A stretch of 64,000 nucleotides of DNA, taken from the NCBI GenBank assembly GCA_030432295.1, contig JAUIHI010000021.1:57753-121752 (forward strand), read 5' to 3'. This document shows positions 28,701 to 37,145 of the stretch, one piece after another. Within the stretch, counting starts at the first letter, position 1; each line of letters begins with the position of its first letter. The stretch comes from Anaerolineae bacterium (GTDB lineage Bacteria > Chloroflexota > Anaerolineae > Caldilineales > Caldilineaceae). Below the pieces are notes generated by a model that saw nothing but the letters and a program-made list of their open reading frames with translations, was not told where the DNA came from and searched no databases. The position numbers were made by a program, and so were the translations under genes.

Positions 28701-29198
28701 GCCGGGGCTGGCTATCTGGATGTCTATGCCGCGATTCAAGGAACCAGCACGGACTATGCGAACCAGGGGTTGGCCCCCAGCGAGCTGCTACGTCCGTTCA
28801 TCATGCAGATGGTGGATGCGGGAGTCTTCGGAGACACCGGCTTCGACTGGAACTCTGTGAACTGGAATTCAGTCAACTGGAACTCAGTCAACTGGAACAG
28901 TGTCAACTGGAATTCAGTCAACTGGAACTCCGTCAACTGGAATTCGGTCAACTGGAATTCTGTGAACTGGAACAGCGTCAACTGGAATTCGGTCAACTGG
29001 AACAGCGACCACTGGGACGGTTCCTACGAGATCACCCAATCTGTGCGGGACCGGACGATGCAGCCGATTCCATTGCTGGTGGATGGAGAAGAAGGGGTAG
29101 AGAAATCCAATATGCTCTTCCTGCCCAATGTGACAGCGAATGGTTCAGCAACGGGAGCAGGTGACGAGGTGGAAAGAGCAGTCAACTGGAATCGGTAA
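25788..29198 (+). CDS. Secreted subtilisin-like (S8) protease with WNSV repeats
   Basis: 1136 residues, ATG 25788 after GAAGGGAGC. The signal peptide (AIVLLLALLLAFLPGAAPAQ) is followed by an inhibitor-I9-like propeptide (about 50-130). Two related beta modules open with VRDEFETASFSNNNGTQTW and IRDDFARESYRNNDGSRVW. The S8 catalytic triad is complete: D703 (VAVVDSGVG), H735 (YGHGTFVAAILAG) and S927 (MSGTSMSAPIVAGA), with oxyanion Asn in VVSAGNNGS. After the catalytic domain come twelve 5-residue repeats, mostly NWNSV (about 1020-1079), and a short tail ending AVNWNR. The protein should be exported, and the c-di-GMP riboswitch upstream ties it to the sessile/motile decision. Substrate unknown. 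Confidence 0.93.
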   Translation: MRIQRSLGPNPGQSNDIHSKGRATAIVLLLALLLAFLPGAAPAQVSQVKLHPMLVTLAAEQSDQMVPVIVQGQQSFDDLVNAVDSSGSTLTGDLHFINAVSALVPASELQTIARSPAVKWISPDGPMVNAAVSAASAPQTVRDEFETASFSNNNGTQTWNGDWIESEPQVGGPGAVSGAGPQAGHVRIDLNQLALEDYPDTGGQPGAARRVDLSQAQNATLSFDFATTFGVDWDDAVALEVSVDGINFTRLDTFTGIVGSTGGNRSYDISGFRSANTTIRFYVAAMYGAEFEQFFIDNVQITFSEEVDTATEPIVTEGSVSGTIRDDFARESYRNNDGSRVWTSRWLELMDDDSPLDGSIIVDDSGYLEFKMDNIFGKSIARTANLAGASSAQLRYYIRKESNLKDNQIVQVEASVDGSSTWIPLSTIKASTAKDRLYTIELLPLLGTLSHETAIRFRQSAGSGGEKLQLNFVEIAFTDADPQIDPVFVTWSSALGEEEKPEWFDVQNVIEPHGYGPDGIYGYTSNEKAAFAGFTADVTPRHAIGKVELLLPAYARRQVLDEEVKIKIYVAGDKLNEIVLPSEIFNDYVGIANADTIAINLTNSHLWQWLDFSSNLEITIEQHGFDDDDNQFVHYDGVGLRVTAMTGVDNSLDTLLFPGKPPAGAFDTSKLIQAFPFAVRATDVWNQSSAFLQGQDVTVAVVDSGVGKIKDVKDRVKTNVNFNKHYHDGKDMYGHGTFVAAILAGDGASSEGKYTGIAPKVDMVNVRVSDDEGRSTEGDVLQSLQWVFENAEEENIRVVNLSLNAAVAQSYHTSPLAAGVEMLWLRGIVVVVSAGNNGSANLYPPANSPRVITVGATDDQGTPGIADDEVAHFSAWGIDDVGNVKPDLVAPGTSIVAFVPNNGKLTMGQDHMENAVDKNYFRMSGTSMSAPIVAGAVAMLLQDEPNLTPDQVKFRLKATANQNWAGYDPARAGAGYLDVYAAIQGTSTDYANQGLAPSELLRPFIMQMVDAGVFGDTGFDWNSVNWNSVNWNSVNWNSVNWNSVNWNSVNWNSVNWNSVNWNSVNWNSVNWNSDHWDGSYEITQSVRDRTMQPIPLLVDGEEGVEKSNMLFLPNVTANGSATGAGDEVERAVNWNR
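28845..29024 (+). repeat. Twelve 15-bp tandem repeats encoding (D/N)WNSV
   Basis: Units read DWNSV, nine NWNSV, NWNSD and HWDGS. Tgg and the first aac/aat codons hardly vary, whereas the serine codon uses TCT, TCA, AGT, TCC, TCG and AGC. The repeat is inside the S8 protease gene and in frame. Confidence 0.95.
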
Positions 29199-29350
29199 AG
29201 TTGATGACCGAGCATTGGGGCTAACTGATGGAAGATGTATCCTGCAACAGAGGGTTAAGAAGACAGTTGAAAAGAGGGTTGAGAGATGGACCACCGTCTA
29301 CTCTATTAGTTTCGTCTCAACGATTTAGCCCCATGCAAGAATAGCAATGA

Positions 29351-29390
29351 CACAGAAGGCGGATGCGAAGAAACGCACCCGCCTTCTGTG
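29351..29390. terminator. Hairpin between protease and kinase genes
   Basis: CACAGAAGGCGG pairs with CCGCCTTCTGTG around a 16-base loop. No T-run follows, so it may be a weak terminator or an mRNA-stabilising structure. It lies in a 276-base gap in which I see no other feature. Confidence 0.55.
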
Positions 29391-29474
29391 CTGTCCAATC
29401 CTGATGGATGGACGACAGATGGAGAATACCAGCCCCTTTCGAAGCAGCGACAGAAAGGGACAGACACAACGTCA

Positions 29475-30743
29475 ATGGAGACAGAATTGATGATTACATC
29501 GTACAGCCTTTTTCAGCCGCATATTCGTTCGTATTTAGGGACCGGGCATAGCTCGTTGGTTGACTTATATCCGGATAGCAACGGGGTGGGCATAATGAAC
29601 GAAGTTTCAATGCAAAGCATCTTTGCACAGGTTGAACAGGCCAAGCAGGAGTGGGAAGCTACCCTGGATGCCCTGCCCCAGTTGATCTGCCTGATCGACG
29701 GACGGGGAAAACTCCTGCGGGCGAATCGCACTGTCGAAAGCTGGCAACTGGGACGGGTCACCGAAGTCAAAGGGATGGCCCTGCACGACCTGCTCCATCC
29801 GGCGTGCAAGGGAGATGATTGTGCTTTGCAGACATTTCTTGTTGCGTGTCAGAGTGAACATCAGCCAGCCTCATTGGAGTTGGACGATCCCCATCTCGCA
29901 CGCTTTCTGCTGATCAAAGCCCAGCCCGTCCATCGCCGGGATCAGGTCGATGGCAGCAATATCGCGATTATCGTTCAGGACATTACCCAGGAGAAGGAAG
30001 CGGAAGAATCTCTGCGCGAGACGAACGAGGCGCTGGAACTGGCGCTGGTAGCCAAGCAAGAGATGCTTCAGAATGTTTCCCACGAACTGCGTACACCGCT
30101 CACCCTGATTTTGGGGTATACTGCGTTACTGGCTGACGACGGATTGGGGCCGCTGACGAACGAACAGCAGGAAGCCCTAGAGGTGCTCACCAGCCAAAGT
30201 CAACAACTGCACCATATGATCGATCGTCTACTCCTGTTGCAGTCCCTGGACCAAAAGAAAGTCCGCGCCAGGGCTTGTCACCTGCCAACCCTGTTGCAGG
30301 GCTTTTTGCTTTCGTGGCATGCCCACGCCCAACAACAGGGCATTCATCTGGTGTGGGACGCCACAGGTGAAGATATTCCAGAAGTACCGGTCGATCCGGA
30401 TCTGCTGGAGCAGGTGATCAACAATCTGCTCAACAATGCCATCAAATTCAGCCCTGCTGGCTCCACCGTACGTGTACGCGTATGGGCAACGCCGCAAGAG
30501 GCCTGCATTTCGATTGCGGATCAGGGCATCGGCATTGCGCCTGAGAATCAGAAGAGTATCTTCGAGCGTTTCTATCAGGTGGATGGTGGATCGACACGCA
30601 GGGCAGGTGGTGTGGGGATTGGGCTGGCCTTGTGCAAAGAGATTGTCCAGGCCCATGCGGGACGCCTGTGGGTGGAGAGTGCAGGAGAAGGCAACGGCAG
30701 CACTTTTCATGTGGCGCTGCCGCGTACACAGCGAGCAGCGTAA
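29475..30743 (+). CDS. PAS-domain sensor histidine kinase
   Basis: A soluble HisKA-type kinase, about 422 residues from ATG 29475; ATG 29490 or 29595 are also possible and none has a strong ribosome site. A PAS domain (TLDALPQLICLIDGRGKLL) with linker helix precedes the H-box NVSHELRTPLTLILGY (phospho-His about 203). The ATPase boxes are N (NNLLNNAIKFSP), G1 (ADQGIGIAPE), F (SIFERFYQVD) and G2 (GVGIGLALCKEI). No membrane segment is visible, so it senses a cytoplasmic cue. No cognate response regulator is adjacent. The c-di-GMP enzyme gene starts 53 bases downstream, suggesting co-transcription. Confidence 0.9.
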   Translation: METELMITSYSLFQPHIRSYLGTGHSSLVDLYPDSNGVGIMNEVSMQSIFAQVEQAKQEWEATLDALPQLICLIDGRGKLLRANRTVESWQLGRVTEVKGMALHDLLHPACKGDDCALQTFLVACQSEHQPASLELDDPHLARFLLIKAQPVHRRDQVDGSNIAIIVQDITQEKEAEESLRETNEALELALVAKQEMLQNVSHELRTPLTLILGYTALLADDGLGPLTNEQQEALEVLTSQSQQLHHMIDRLLLLQSLDQKKVRARACHLPTLLQGFLLSWHAHAQQQGIHLVWDATGEDIPEVPVDPDLLEQVINNLLNNAIKFSPAGSTVRVRVWATPQEACISIADQGIGIAPENQKSIFERFYQVDGGSTRRAGGVGIGLALCKEIVQAHAGRLWVESAGEGNGSTFHVALPRTQRAA

Positions 30744-30796
30744 AGAGCCTCCCCGTCTGGCTGCTGCATTTTTGAGAGTTATAAGAGGAGAACTTT

Positions 30797-33574
30797 ATGT
30801 CACGACGGGCCTGGTTATTTATCTGGGGCGTTTTCTTGATCACTGGTTTTTTGATAGTGTTTGCCGCTGTGGAAGAGCCTATTTCCGCAGAGGATTTCCT
30901 CGCGCTTTCTGTCCTGATTGGGCTGGCTGTTTACGGACAGTCCCTGGAAGTTAAGTATGGGCGGGATTCCTATTATCCCCACTTTGTGCCATTCTTTGCC
31001 GCCCTGTTGCTCCTTCCACCCTTCGCTTTTATGCTCGTTGTAATTATTCCTCATCTAATTGAATGGCTGAAAAAGCGGCTGGAGGGTGATCCCTACCCCT
31101 GGTACATCCAACCCTACAACATCGCTACGCATATCATTGCTGGCTTCGTAGCCCAAAAGGAATTCTTTGCCCTGGGTGGAGCATTCGATGAATTCACGTT
31201 ACAATCGACTCTGGGCGCCCTGGTCCCTACGTTGGTGGTCTATCTGATCATCAACCATTATTTGATTGGGCAGGCGCTGCTGCTGGCGCGTGGCCTTTCG
31301 TGGACTAAGTCGGGGGTACTGGAGATCGAAGCAGTGACGACCGAGACCTTTATGATGAGCATCGGCTACATCGCGGCCCTGCTGTGGATGTTGACCCCCT
31401 GGCTGCTCTTCCTGGTGTTGGCACCTTTCATTTTTTTCCAGCGGGTATTCAAACTGCCCCAATTGGAGAAACAGAGCCAGACCGATGGCAAGACAGGGCT
31501 ATGGAACACCCGCTATTTCGAACAGTGTCTGAAGGAAGAGATGGCGCGTGCCCAGCAACATAACCAGCCGCTGGCCATTATCATGGGCGATCTGGACCTG
31601 CTGCGCAATATCAACAATTCCTATGGCCACCTGGCCGGGGATGCGGTGATCGCCGGGATCGCCCAGATTATTATGCAGACTGTGCGCAAAGAAGATGTGG
31701 CCTGCCGCTTTGGGGGAGAGGAATATGCCATTCTGTTGTCCAACACAGATCAGGCAACGGCCGCCAAAATTGCGGAACGCATTCGCCACTCAATCGAAAT
31801 TACTCCCTTTGCAATCATAGGTAGCTCAACCCCTATCCACGCGACGATGAGCCTTGGGCTTGCCTGTTTCCCCCAGGATGGGACGACGGGCAACGCCCTG
31901 ATCCACGAGGCGGATGTCGCGCTCTACCAGGCGAAGGTTCAGGGGCGCAACCGGGTCGTCAGCACTACAGAAGTACCCCACCTGGCCCACGTACTCTTTG
32001 AACAGGCGCAAGAAAAAAACAGACAGTCCCATCCGACCGACGAAGTACCCGATGCGTGTCAACTTATGCCACAGTCGGCGGCAGCCTCGGCACGTAAGGT
32101 GGAAAGTGTGTCGCTCAACCACTCCCTGGCAGCTCACGCTGAAACGGCAAAAACAGCCCCCCCAGAGCCATCATTGCCCCAGACGGGTTCGAAGTTCAAC
32201 CGCCTCAGCCTCTTTGTGGGCACAGTCATTGCCTTCGGGGTGATCTTCGCTCTTTCTGCTCTGCTCTATGAGCCGCTGATGGATCCATTTCCGCTGATTG
32301 TCTTTGCCATTATGGCTTCCGGGGCACAGTGGTTTCAGACCAAGATGTACGAGAAGAGCGCAGTCTCCATTTCCATGGCGATTATCGTGGCAACTGCGGT
32401 GGTCTCAGGTATGCTGGGCGTTCTGATTGTCAGCACTGTTGTGGCCATTGTGCATGCCATCCACACCCGGCCCCTGTTCTATAAAGTGCTCTTCAATTGG
32501 TCTACCCACCTGCTCGCCGGGTTGGGTCCATTGGCAGTAATCTACTACCCCACCCAATACCTTTCCACTTCTCTTGCCAATCAATACCTGCTCTGGTGGA
32601 TTGTGCCTGTCGTACTAGCCACAATGTTCTACTATCTGACGGAGACGGGGCTGGTGGCGACCGCCATTGCACTCTCGGAAGGAAAGTCGGTCATCCGAGG
32701 CTGGCGCGAACAGTTTCGCTGGTTGGCACCCCATTATCTGGTCATGGGTGTGCTGGGTTTTTTCCTGGCCATTGCTTATATAAATATGGGGGTGCTGGGT
32801 CTTCTGGTCTTCGGGCTGCCTGTGGTCATTATGCAAATAACCCAAAAAGAGTATGTGGAGCGAACGGAAAACAGTGTACGCGAGCTACGTCGTATGAACG
32901 ACGAACTCTCCCAGGCGAACCACGAGATTACCGAGACCAAACATTCCATCGAACAACTCAACGAAGACCTGTTGTTGACATTGGCAAAGATCATCGACGC
33001 CCGGGACCCGTACGTGTCGGAGCACGCCATTCAGGTGGGCGAGTACGCACGCTCGATTGGCGAGGAAATGGGTTTCGATGCGAAGCGGATGGAGGACATC
33101 TATCGGGCCGGACTGCTGCATGACATCGGCAAGATCGGGATTTCCGAACGAATTTTGCACAAACCGTCCCGGCTCACCGACACCGAATACGAAGAGGTCA
33201 AACGCCACGCCGCGCTGGGCGCGAATTTCCTGGAAACCTGCCGCAATCTGCGTCACATTGCGCCCTTTGTGCACCACCATCACGAATGGTGGGACGGCAC
33301 CGGCTACCCGGATCGACTGAAGGGCGAACAGATACCCCTGGAAGCGCGTATCCTGGCCGTATGCGATGCCGTAGAGGCAATGGCATCCGACCGCCCCTAC
33401 CACGCCGGACAATCGCTTGAGAACATTCTGGACGAGATCAAACGCTGTGCCGGAACCCAATTTGACCCTGCGGTAGTTGACGCCTTTGTGCGGGTAATCC
33501 TACAGCGCAAAGATATTATTGTGAACTCCGCCCTCTCCGTAAACCAGGCCCAGTTTGCGCCGGTCACAAATTAG
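30797..33574 (+). CDS. Membrane-bound bifunctional c-di-GMP enzyme: GGDEF and HD-GYP
   Basis: 925 residues, ATG after AAGAGGAG. Layout: membrane block 1 (about 10-215), GGDEF domain (about 230-390), linker, membrane block 2 (about 465-680), coiled coil, HD-GYP domain (about 715-900). The active-site loop is GGEEY (306-310) and an inhibitory I-site RxxD is at 297-300 (RKED), so the cyclase looks active and product-inhibited. HD-GYP has H775-D776 (LLHDIGKIG), HHHEWWDGTGYP (GYP 836-838) and ILAVCDAVEAM. The protein can therefore both make and degrade c-di-GMP. The two membrane blocks resemble each other, suggesting fusion of two enzymes. Likely co-transcribed with the kinase. Confidence 0.93.
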   Translation: MSRRAWLFIWGVFLITGFLIVFAAVEEPISAEDFLALSVLIGLAVYGQSLEVKYGRDSYYPHFVPFFAALLLLPPFAFMLVVIIPHLIEWLKKRLEGDPYPWYIQPYNIATHIIAGFVAQKEFFALGGAFDEFTLQSTLGALVPTLVVYLIINHYLIGQALLLARGLSWTKSGVLEIEAVTTETFMMSIGYIAALLWMLTPWLLFLVLAPFIFFQRVFKLPQLEKQSQTDGKTGLWNTRYFEQCLKEEMARAQQHNQPLAIIMGDLDLLRNINNSYGHLAGDAVIAGIAQIIMQTVRKEDVACRFGGEEYAILLSNTDQATAAKIAERIRHSIEITPFAIIGSSTPIHATMSLGLACFPQDGTTGNALIHEADVALYQAKVQGRNRVVSTTEVPHLAHVLFEQAQEKNRQSHPTDEVPDACQLMPQSAAASARKVESVSLNHSLAAHAETAKTAPPEPSLPQTGSKFNRLSLFVGTVIAFGVIFALSALLYEPLMDPFPLIVFAIMASGAQWFQTKMYEKSAVSISMAIIVATAVVSGMLGVLIVSTVVAIVHAIHTRPLFYKVLFNWSTHLLAGLGPLAVIYYPTQYLSTSLANQYLLWWIVPVVLATMFYYLTETGLVATAIALSEGKSVIRGWREQFRWLAPHYLVMGVLGFFLAIAYINMGVLGLLVFGLPVVIMQITQKEYVERTENSVRELRRMNDELSQANHEITETKHSIEQLNEDLLLTLAKIIDARDPYVSEHAIQVGEYARSIGEEMGFDAKRMEDIYRAGLLHDIGKIGISERILHKPSRLTDTEYEEVKRHAALGANFLETCRNLRHIAPFVHHHHEWWDGTGYPDRLKGEQIPLEARILAVCDAVEAMASDRPYHAGQSLENILDEIKRCAGTQFDPAVVDAFVRVILQRKDIIVNSALSVNQAQFAPVTN

Positions 33575-33583
33575 AAGTCACCC

Positions 33584-34702
33584 TTATCCAATCGCCTGAT
33601 CGTACAGGGCGGCGACCACAGGCCAGTCGAAATGCTGCCGCACGTGGCTCTGCAACGAGGGAGGCGCGGCCCGAGGGTGGCCCAGGCGGTGGACGGCTTT
33701 CCTGTACAGATCGTCCTCGTCGGTGTAAAGACAGGCCGGGTGCAGTTCTGCCGGGATCAGTTCGGGGTAGCTCAGCCGGTCGGGCAGCAGAGGAAAGGCG
33801 CCGCCCACAATCGCTTCCAGAATGCTGATGCCAAAGAATTCGTGGTCAGCGGTGCTGATCACCAGATCGGCCTGGCAGAGCAGTTGCCGGTAGGCCCGGC
33901 CCGATTCCACAAAGCCCCATTGGACAATCCGCCCCGCCAGCCGTGACCAGGCTTCCTCGAATTCTTCGGGCTGGCGGCGGAAATTCTCCCCGGCCACGGC
34001 CAGCCGAAAGTCGATTCCCTCCTCGGCCAGCCGATAGAGCAGACGAAAAAAACGATCCGGCCGCTTGTCGTATTCCCAGCGCTGGTTCCACAGGATCAGC
34101 GGCGGTCCCGCGTCCACTTTCCCCAAATCGTTGCGGGCCTCGTCAATCCGTCCACAACGAATCCCCACGGGCAGGACCACAGAACGGGCCTGGACAGCCT
34201 CTATCTCTTCCAAATGGCTGTAATCGGGGAAATGTTTGAGCAGATTTGGCAGTGCCCGAAACCAACTTTGCCGGTGGTAGTCGCTGTTGAAGATCACCCC
34301 ATCTGCGGCCAATTGGCTCAACCAATTGGTCATGGCATAGGTCAGGTCGGGCTGCTCGTTGGGTCGGGGAGGGTAGGTAAGCTGGTTCTCGTGCATATAG
34401 AGGAATATCGGCACATCTGCGGGCAACTCTCCCCGCAGCAGCCCCAGCCAGACCGGCAGATTGAGCATATCCGTGGCCAAAATGGCCGCTGGTGGGCCTT
34501 CTGTTGCCAACAATTGCCGGGCCTGTGCAGCCAATTCCATAGGACCGCCCTGCATCCGCCACTTCCAAAAACGCCCGGCCATCGTCAGCGCAACCACCCG
34601 CAAACGGCTGTGGTCGGCATAGCCTTCTGCCCAGGAGAGATGGCTGCCAGTGTGATAGGGAGAGACGAGCCAGACTGTTGGCTTTTGTATTTGTGGCGAC
34701 AT
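33584..34702 (-). CDS. tRNA-queuosine alpha-mannosyltransferase-like GT (DUF3524)
   Basis: A 372-residue GT-B glycosyltransferase. The N-terminus [20 protein letters not shown] and [16 protein letters not shown] are hallmarks of the DUF3524/GTDC1 family, whose animal member mannosylates queuosine in tRNA-Asp. The C-terminal donor half has [17 protein letters not shown] and [19 protein letters not shown], the glycosyltransferase-4 E-x7-E-like region. I start at ATG 34702, where family similarity begins; ATG 34717 or TTG 34732 are possible. It converges with the GGDEF/HD-GYP gene (9-base gap). No queuosine synthesis gene is nearby. Confidence 0.82.
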   Translation of the reverse strand: MSPQIQKPTVWLVSPYHTGSHLSWAEGYADHSRLRVVALTMAGRFWKWRMQGGPMELAAQARQLLATEGPPAAILATDMLNLPVWLGLLRGELPADVPIFLYMHENQLTYPPRPNEQPDLTYAMTNWLSQLAADGVIFNSDYHRQSWFRALPNLLKHFPDYSHLEEIEAVQARSVVLPVGIRCGRIDEARNDLGKVDAGPPLILWNQRWEYDKRPDRFFRLLYRLAEEGIDFRLAVAGENFRRQPEEFEEAWSRLAGRIVQWGFVESGRAYRQLLCQADLVISTADHEFFGISILEAIVGGAFPLLPDRLSYPELIPAELHPACLYTDEDDLYRKAVHRLGHPRAAPPSLQSHVRQHFDWPVVAALYDQAIG

Positions 34703-34733
34703 AGGGCTATCATACATCAGAATCTGGCGCAAG

Positions 34734-34781
34734 CAAATGGCTGCAAGATCACTTTGCAGCCATTTGGCCCTATGCTATAAT
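34734..34781 (+). promoter_or_regulatory. Palindrome overlapping a sigma-70-type promoter
   Basis: CAAATGGCTGCAA (34734-34746) and TTGCAGCCATTTG (34754-34766) form a perfect 13-bp inverted repeat. Its right arm contains a -35-like TTTGCA, and TATAAT follows at 34776-34781 with 17 bases between. The promoter points at the bifunctional nuclease gene. The palindrome sits between divergent genes, so an operator is plausible; it has no T-tract. Confidence 0.6.
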
Positions 34782-34853
34782 GTTTTCAGTCCTCCTTATA
34801 CCTTCACCGTATGACCTCTTCTTTCGCAGAAGAGCGTGACCGGGAGCATTTCT

Positions 34854-35378
34854 ATGATTGAAGTTCTTATTGATAGTGTCCGAGTAAGTCTGATGTCCCA
34901 ACACCGGATTGTCGTGCTGCGGGAAGAAGGGGGCGTGCGCTATTTGCCCATCTGGATCGGCCCCTTTGAGGCAGACGCCATTACGATTCAGTTGCAGGGA
35001 ATCGAAGTCAGCCGCCCAATGACCCACGACCTTCTGCGGGAGTTGATCGAGACCCTGGATGGGGAAGTCTCCCATGTGATCATCAGCGACCTGCAGAATG
35101 ACACCTTCTATGCCAAGATTGTGCTGGAGGTTCGGGGCGGGACAGTGGAGATCGACAGCCGTCCCAGCGATGCCGTGGCCCTGGCCGTGCGCATGGATGC
35201 GCCCATCTACGTGGCAGACGATGTGATGGAGAAGGCCGGGATGGAGCCAGAGGAAGAGCTGAGCCTGGTGGACGACGACGAGGACGGTCCAATGGGACAA
35301 GGCGGCGTGGCCGTGGCCGAGGACGAAGACCTGGACGTCTTCCGCGACTTTATCGAAGGGTTGGACATCGACAATTAG
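34854..35378 (+). CDS. Bifunctional nuclease family protein (BFN/DUF151)
   Basis: A 174-residue protein. ATG 34854 follows CGGGAGC; GTG 34836 is less likely. The family core is visible: [52 protein letters not shown] and [20 protein letters not shown]. The last 40 residues form an acidic tail ([25 protein letters not shown]), common in bacterial members. Plant relatives have RNase and DNase activity; the bacterial role is poorly known. A promoter and palindrome lie upstream and an intrinsic terminator downstream. Confidence 0.9.
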   Translation: MIEVLIDSVRVSLMSQHRIVVLREEGGVRYLPIWIGPFEADAITIQLQGIEVSRPMTHDLLRELIETLDGEVSHVIISDLQNDTFYAKIVLEVRGGTVEIDSRPSDAVALAVRMDAPIYVADDVMEKAGMEPEEELSLVDDDEDGPMGQGGVAVAEDEDLDVFRDFIEGLDIDN

Positions 35379-35545
35379 GGGTAAAAGCTGGACGCTGATT
35401 TGCGCAGAAAAAGTTGATCTGGGCTGATTTCATCCCTTTGACAGGCTCAGGACACCGCCGTGTAAATCCGGTTTTTCCGTGTCATCCGTGTTCCTATTCT
35501 TAGCTTCGGTTTCCACCCGCCCACGCGGGACCCAATTGCAATGAC

Positions 35546-35575
35546 AACGGCGAGTCCATCAACGGCTCGCCGTTT
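35546..35575 (+). terminator. Intrinsic terminator of the BFN gene
   Basis: AACGGCGAG and CTCGCCGTT form a 9-bp stem with an 11-base loop followed by TTTTTG, in plus orientation 170 bases after the BFN stop. Confidence 0.8.
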
Positions 35576-35633
35576 TTGCGCCGTGGGAACTATCACCAGC
35601 CTATCCCCGGCCTATCACCCAAACTTTCCCACC

Positions 35634-35667
35634 AGAAGTTCGACTTTTTCCGAAAAGTCGAACTTCT
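35634..35667. repeat. Dispersed hairpin repeat, AGTTCGACTTTT family, copy B
   Basis: AGAAGTTCGACTTTTTC faces GAAAAGTCGAACTTCT. Its arms match the element at 24781-24830 almost base for base, 10.8 kb away. It lies 32 bases upstream of the dnaB start. Confidence 0.85.
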
Positions 35668-35699
35668 AATGACCCGGCCTTTAGCGAGCGTAGCCTACT

Positions 35700-37064
35700 G
35701 TGAGCGAATCTTTCGACGCCCCTATCAAATCGATCCCGTCCAACATCGAAGCCGAGCGCGCTGTCCTGGGCGCGCTGCTCATCGACCCGGACGCAGTGAC
35801 CAAAATTGCCAGTTTTGTGCGCGCCGAAGATTTCTATCGGGAGCGCCACGCCTGGATTTTCAGCGCGCTCATCGCCCTCCACGAACGGCGGGAACCAGCC
35901 GATTTTGTCACGCTGGTGGACGAGTTGGAGCGACAGGAACAGTTGGAGGCCATCGGCGGCCCGGCCTACATCACTGAACTGATCAACAGCACGCCCACCG
36001 CCATCTACGTGGATTTCTATGCCCGCATTGTGGAACGCACGGCCATTCTGCGCCGTCTCATCGGCGCCGCGGGCAAAATTGCCGAACTGGCCTACGACGA
36101 AGCCAACGACGTAGACGAAGTGGTGGACCGGGCCGAGCAGATTATCTTCGGTATCAGCGAGAGCCGCATCCACCGGGACCTGACCCCCATCGGCTCGATT
36201 ATGGCGAATGTGGTGGACACCATCGACTTCCTGGCCCGCAACCAGGACACACTGATGGGTGTGCCCACGGGCTTTGTGATGATGGACAAGATGCTGGGCG
36301 GCTTCCAAAAAAGCGATCTGATCATTCTGGCCGGGCGGCCCGGTATGGGCAAATCTGGCCTAATCATGAGCGTTGCCCAGAACGCAGCCAAACGCCACGC
36401 CGCGCGGGTGGCTGTCTTTAGTCTGGAAATGAGCAACGAGCAACTGGTCCAGCGTATGCTCTCGGCGGAATCGGCCATCGACAGCCACCGACTGCGTCTA
36501 GGCCAGGTCTATGAGGAGGAGTGGCCGATTCTGATGGAGGCGGCCAACACCCTGGCGGTCACAAAAATCTTCATCGACGATACCCCCGGCGCTACGGTCA
36601 TGGACATCCGCACCAAATCCCGCCGCCTCTACGCCGAGCACGGGCTGGATATGATTATCATCGACTATATGCAACTGATGTCGGGCAACAGCACGCCGGG
36701 CAAGGGGGAAAATCGCCAGCAGGAGATCAGTTACATCAGCCGCTCGTTGAAGGAACTGGCCCGGGAACTGAATGTGCCCGTCGTCGCCCTCAGCCAGCTC
36801 AGCCGCGCGGTGGAGAGCCGGACCGACAAGCGCCCGATGCTTTCGGATTTGAGAGAGAGCGGGTCGATCGAACAGGACGCGGATGTGGTATTATTTGTCT
36901 ATCGGGAAGATTATTACGTAGAAGACACAGACCGGCAGAATATCGCCGATGTGATTATCGCCAAGCACCGCCACGGCTCCACAGGCACTGTCAGTCTCTT
37001 CTTCCGCAAGGAATTGACCCAATTCCGGGACCTGGAAATCCAGCGGGAAAACCTGGACTATTAG
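35700..37064 (+). CDS. dnaB: Replicative DNA helicase DnaB
   Basis: 454 residues, normal DnaB length and without an intein. The start is GTG 35700 ([15 protein letters not shown]); the ribosome site is weak. The N-terminal domain opens with [18 protein letters not shown]. The RecA-like domain shows the P-loop GRPGMGKSG (K218), [13 protein letters not shown] as Walker B, and [20 protein letters not shown] with [15 protein letters not shown] as the conserved H4/arginine-finger region. It forms the hexamer that opens the replication fork. It heads a cluster with a DnaD-like gene and a helicase loader. Confidence 0.97.
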   Translation: MSESFDAPIKSIPSNIEAERAVLGALLIDPDAVTKIASFVRAEDFYRERHAWIFSALIALHERREPADFVTLVDELERQEQLEAIGGPAYITELINSTPTAIYVDFYARIVERTAILRRLIGAAGKIAELAYDEANDVDEVVDRAEQIIFGISESRIHRDLTPIGSIMANVVDTIDFLARNQDTLMGVPTGFVMMDKMLGGFQKSDLIILAGRPGMGKSGLIMSVAQNAAKRHAARVAVFSLEMSNEQLVQRMLSAESAIDSHRLRLGQVYEEEWPILMEAANTLAVTKIFIDDTPGATVMDIRTKSRRLYAEHGLDMIIIDYMQLMSGNSTPGKGENRQQEISYISRSLKELARELNVPVVALSQLSRAVESRTDKRPMLSDLRESGSIEQDADVVLFVYREDYYVEDTDRQNIADVIIAKHRHGSTGTVSLFFRKELTQFRDLEIQRENLDY

Positions 37065-37145
37065 GAAAGGCAAAGGGCAAAAGGAGAAGGCAAAAGTTGC
37101 CGGTATCGCAACTCGCAATTCACCCCTCGCCCCTCGCAAATCGCT

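Larger units (their letters stand above)
35379..35699. other. Intergenic region with terminator and repeats before dnaB
   Basis: No gene is visible in this 321-base stretch. It holds a widespread-type phrase (CCTTTGACAGGCTCAGGACA at 35435), a run resembling other phrase repeats (CCGTGTCATCCGTGTTCCT), the terminator at 35546-35575 and hairpin copy B at 35634-35667. I could not identify a clear dnaB promoter. Confidence 0.55.

Noticed and set aside
28845..29024. Tandem 15-mers considered as a CRISPR-like or minisatellite array
   Set aside because: There are no spacers, the units are in frame with the S8 protease, and synonymous variation shows coding constraint.
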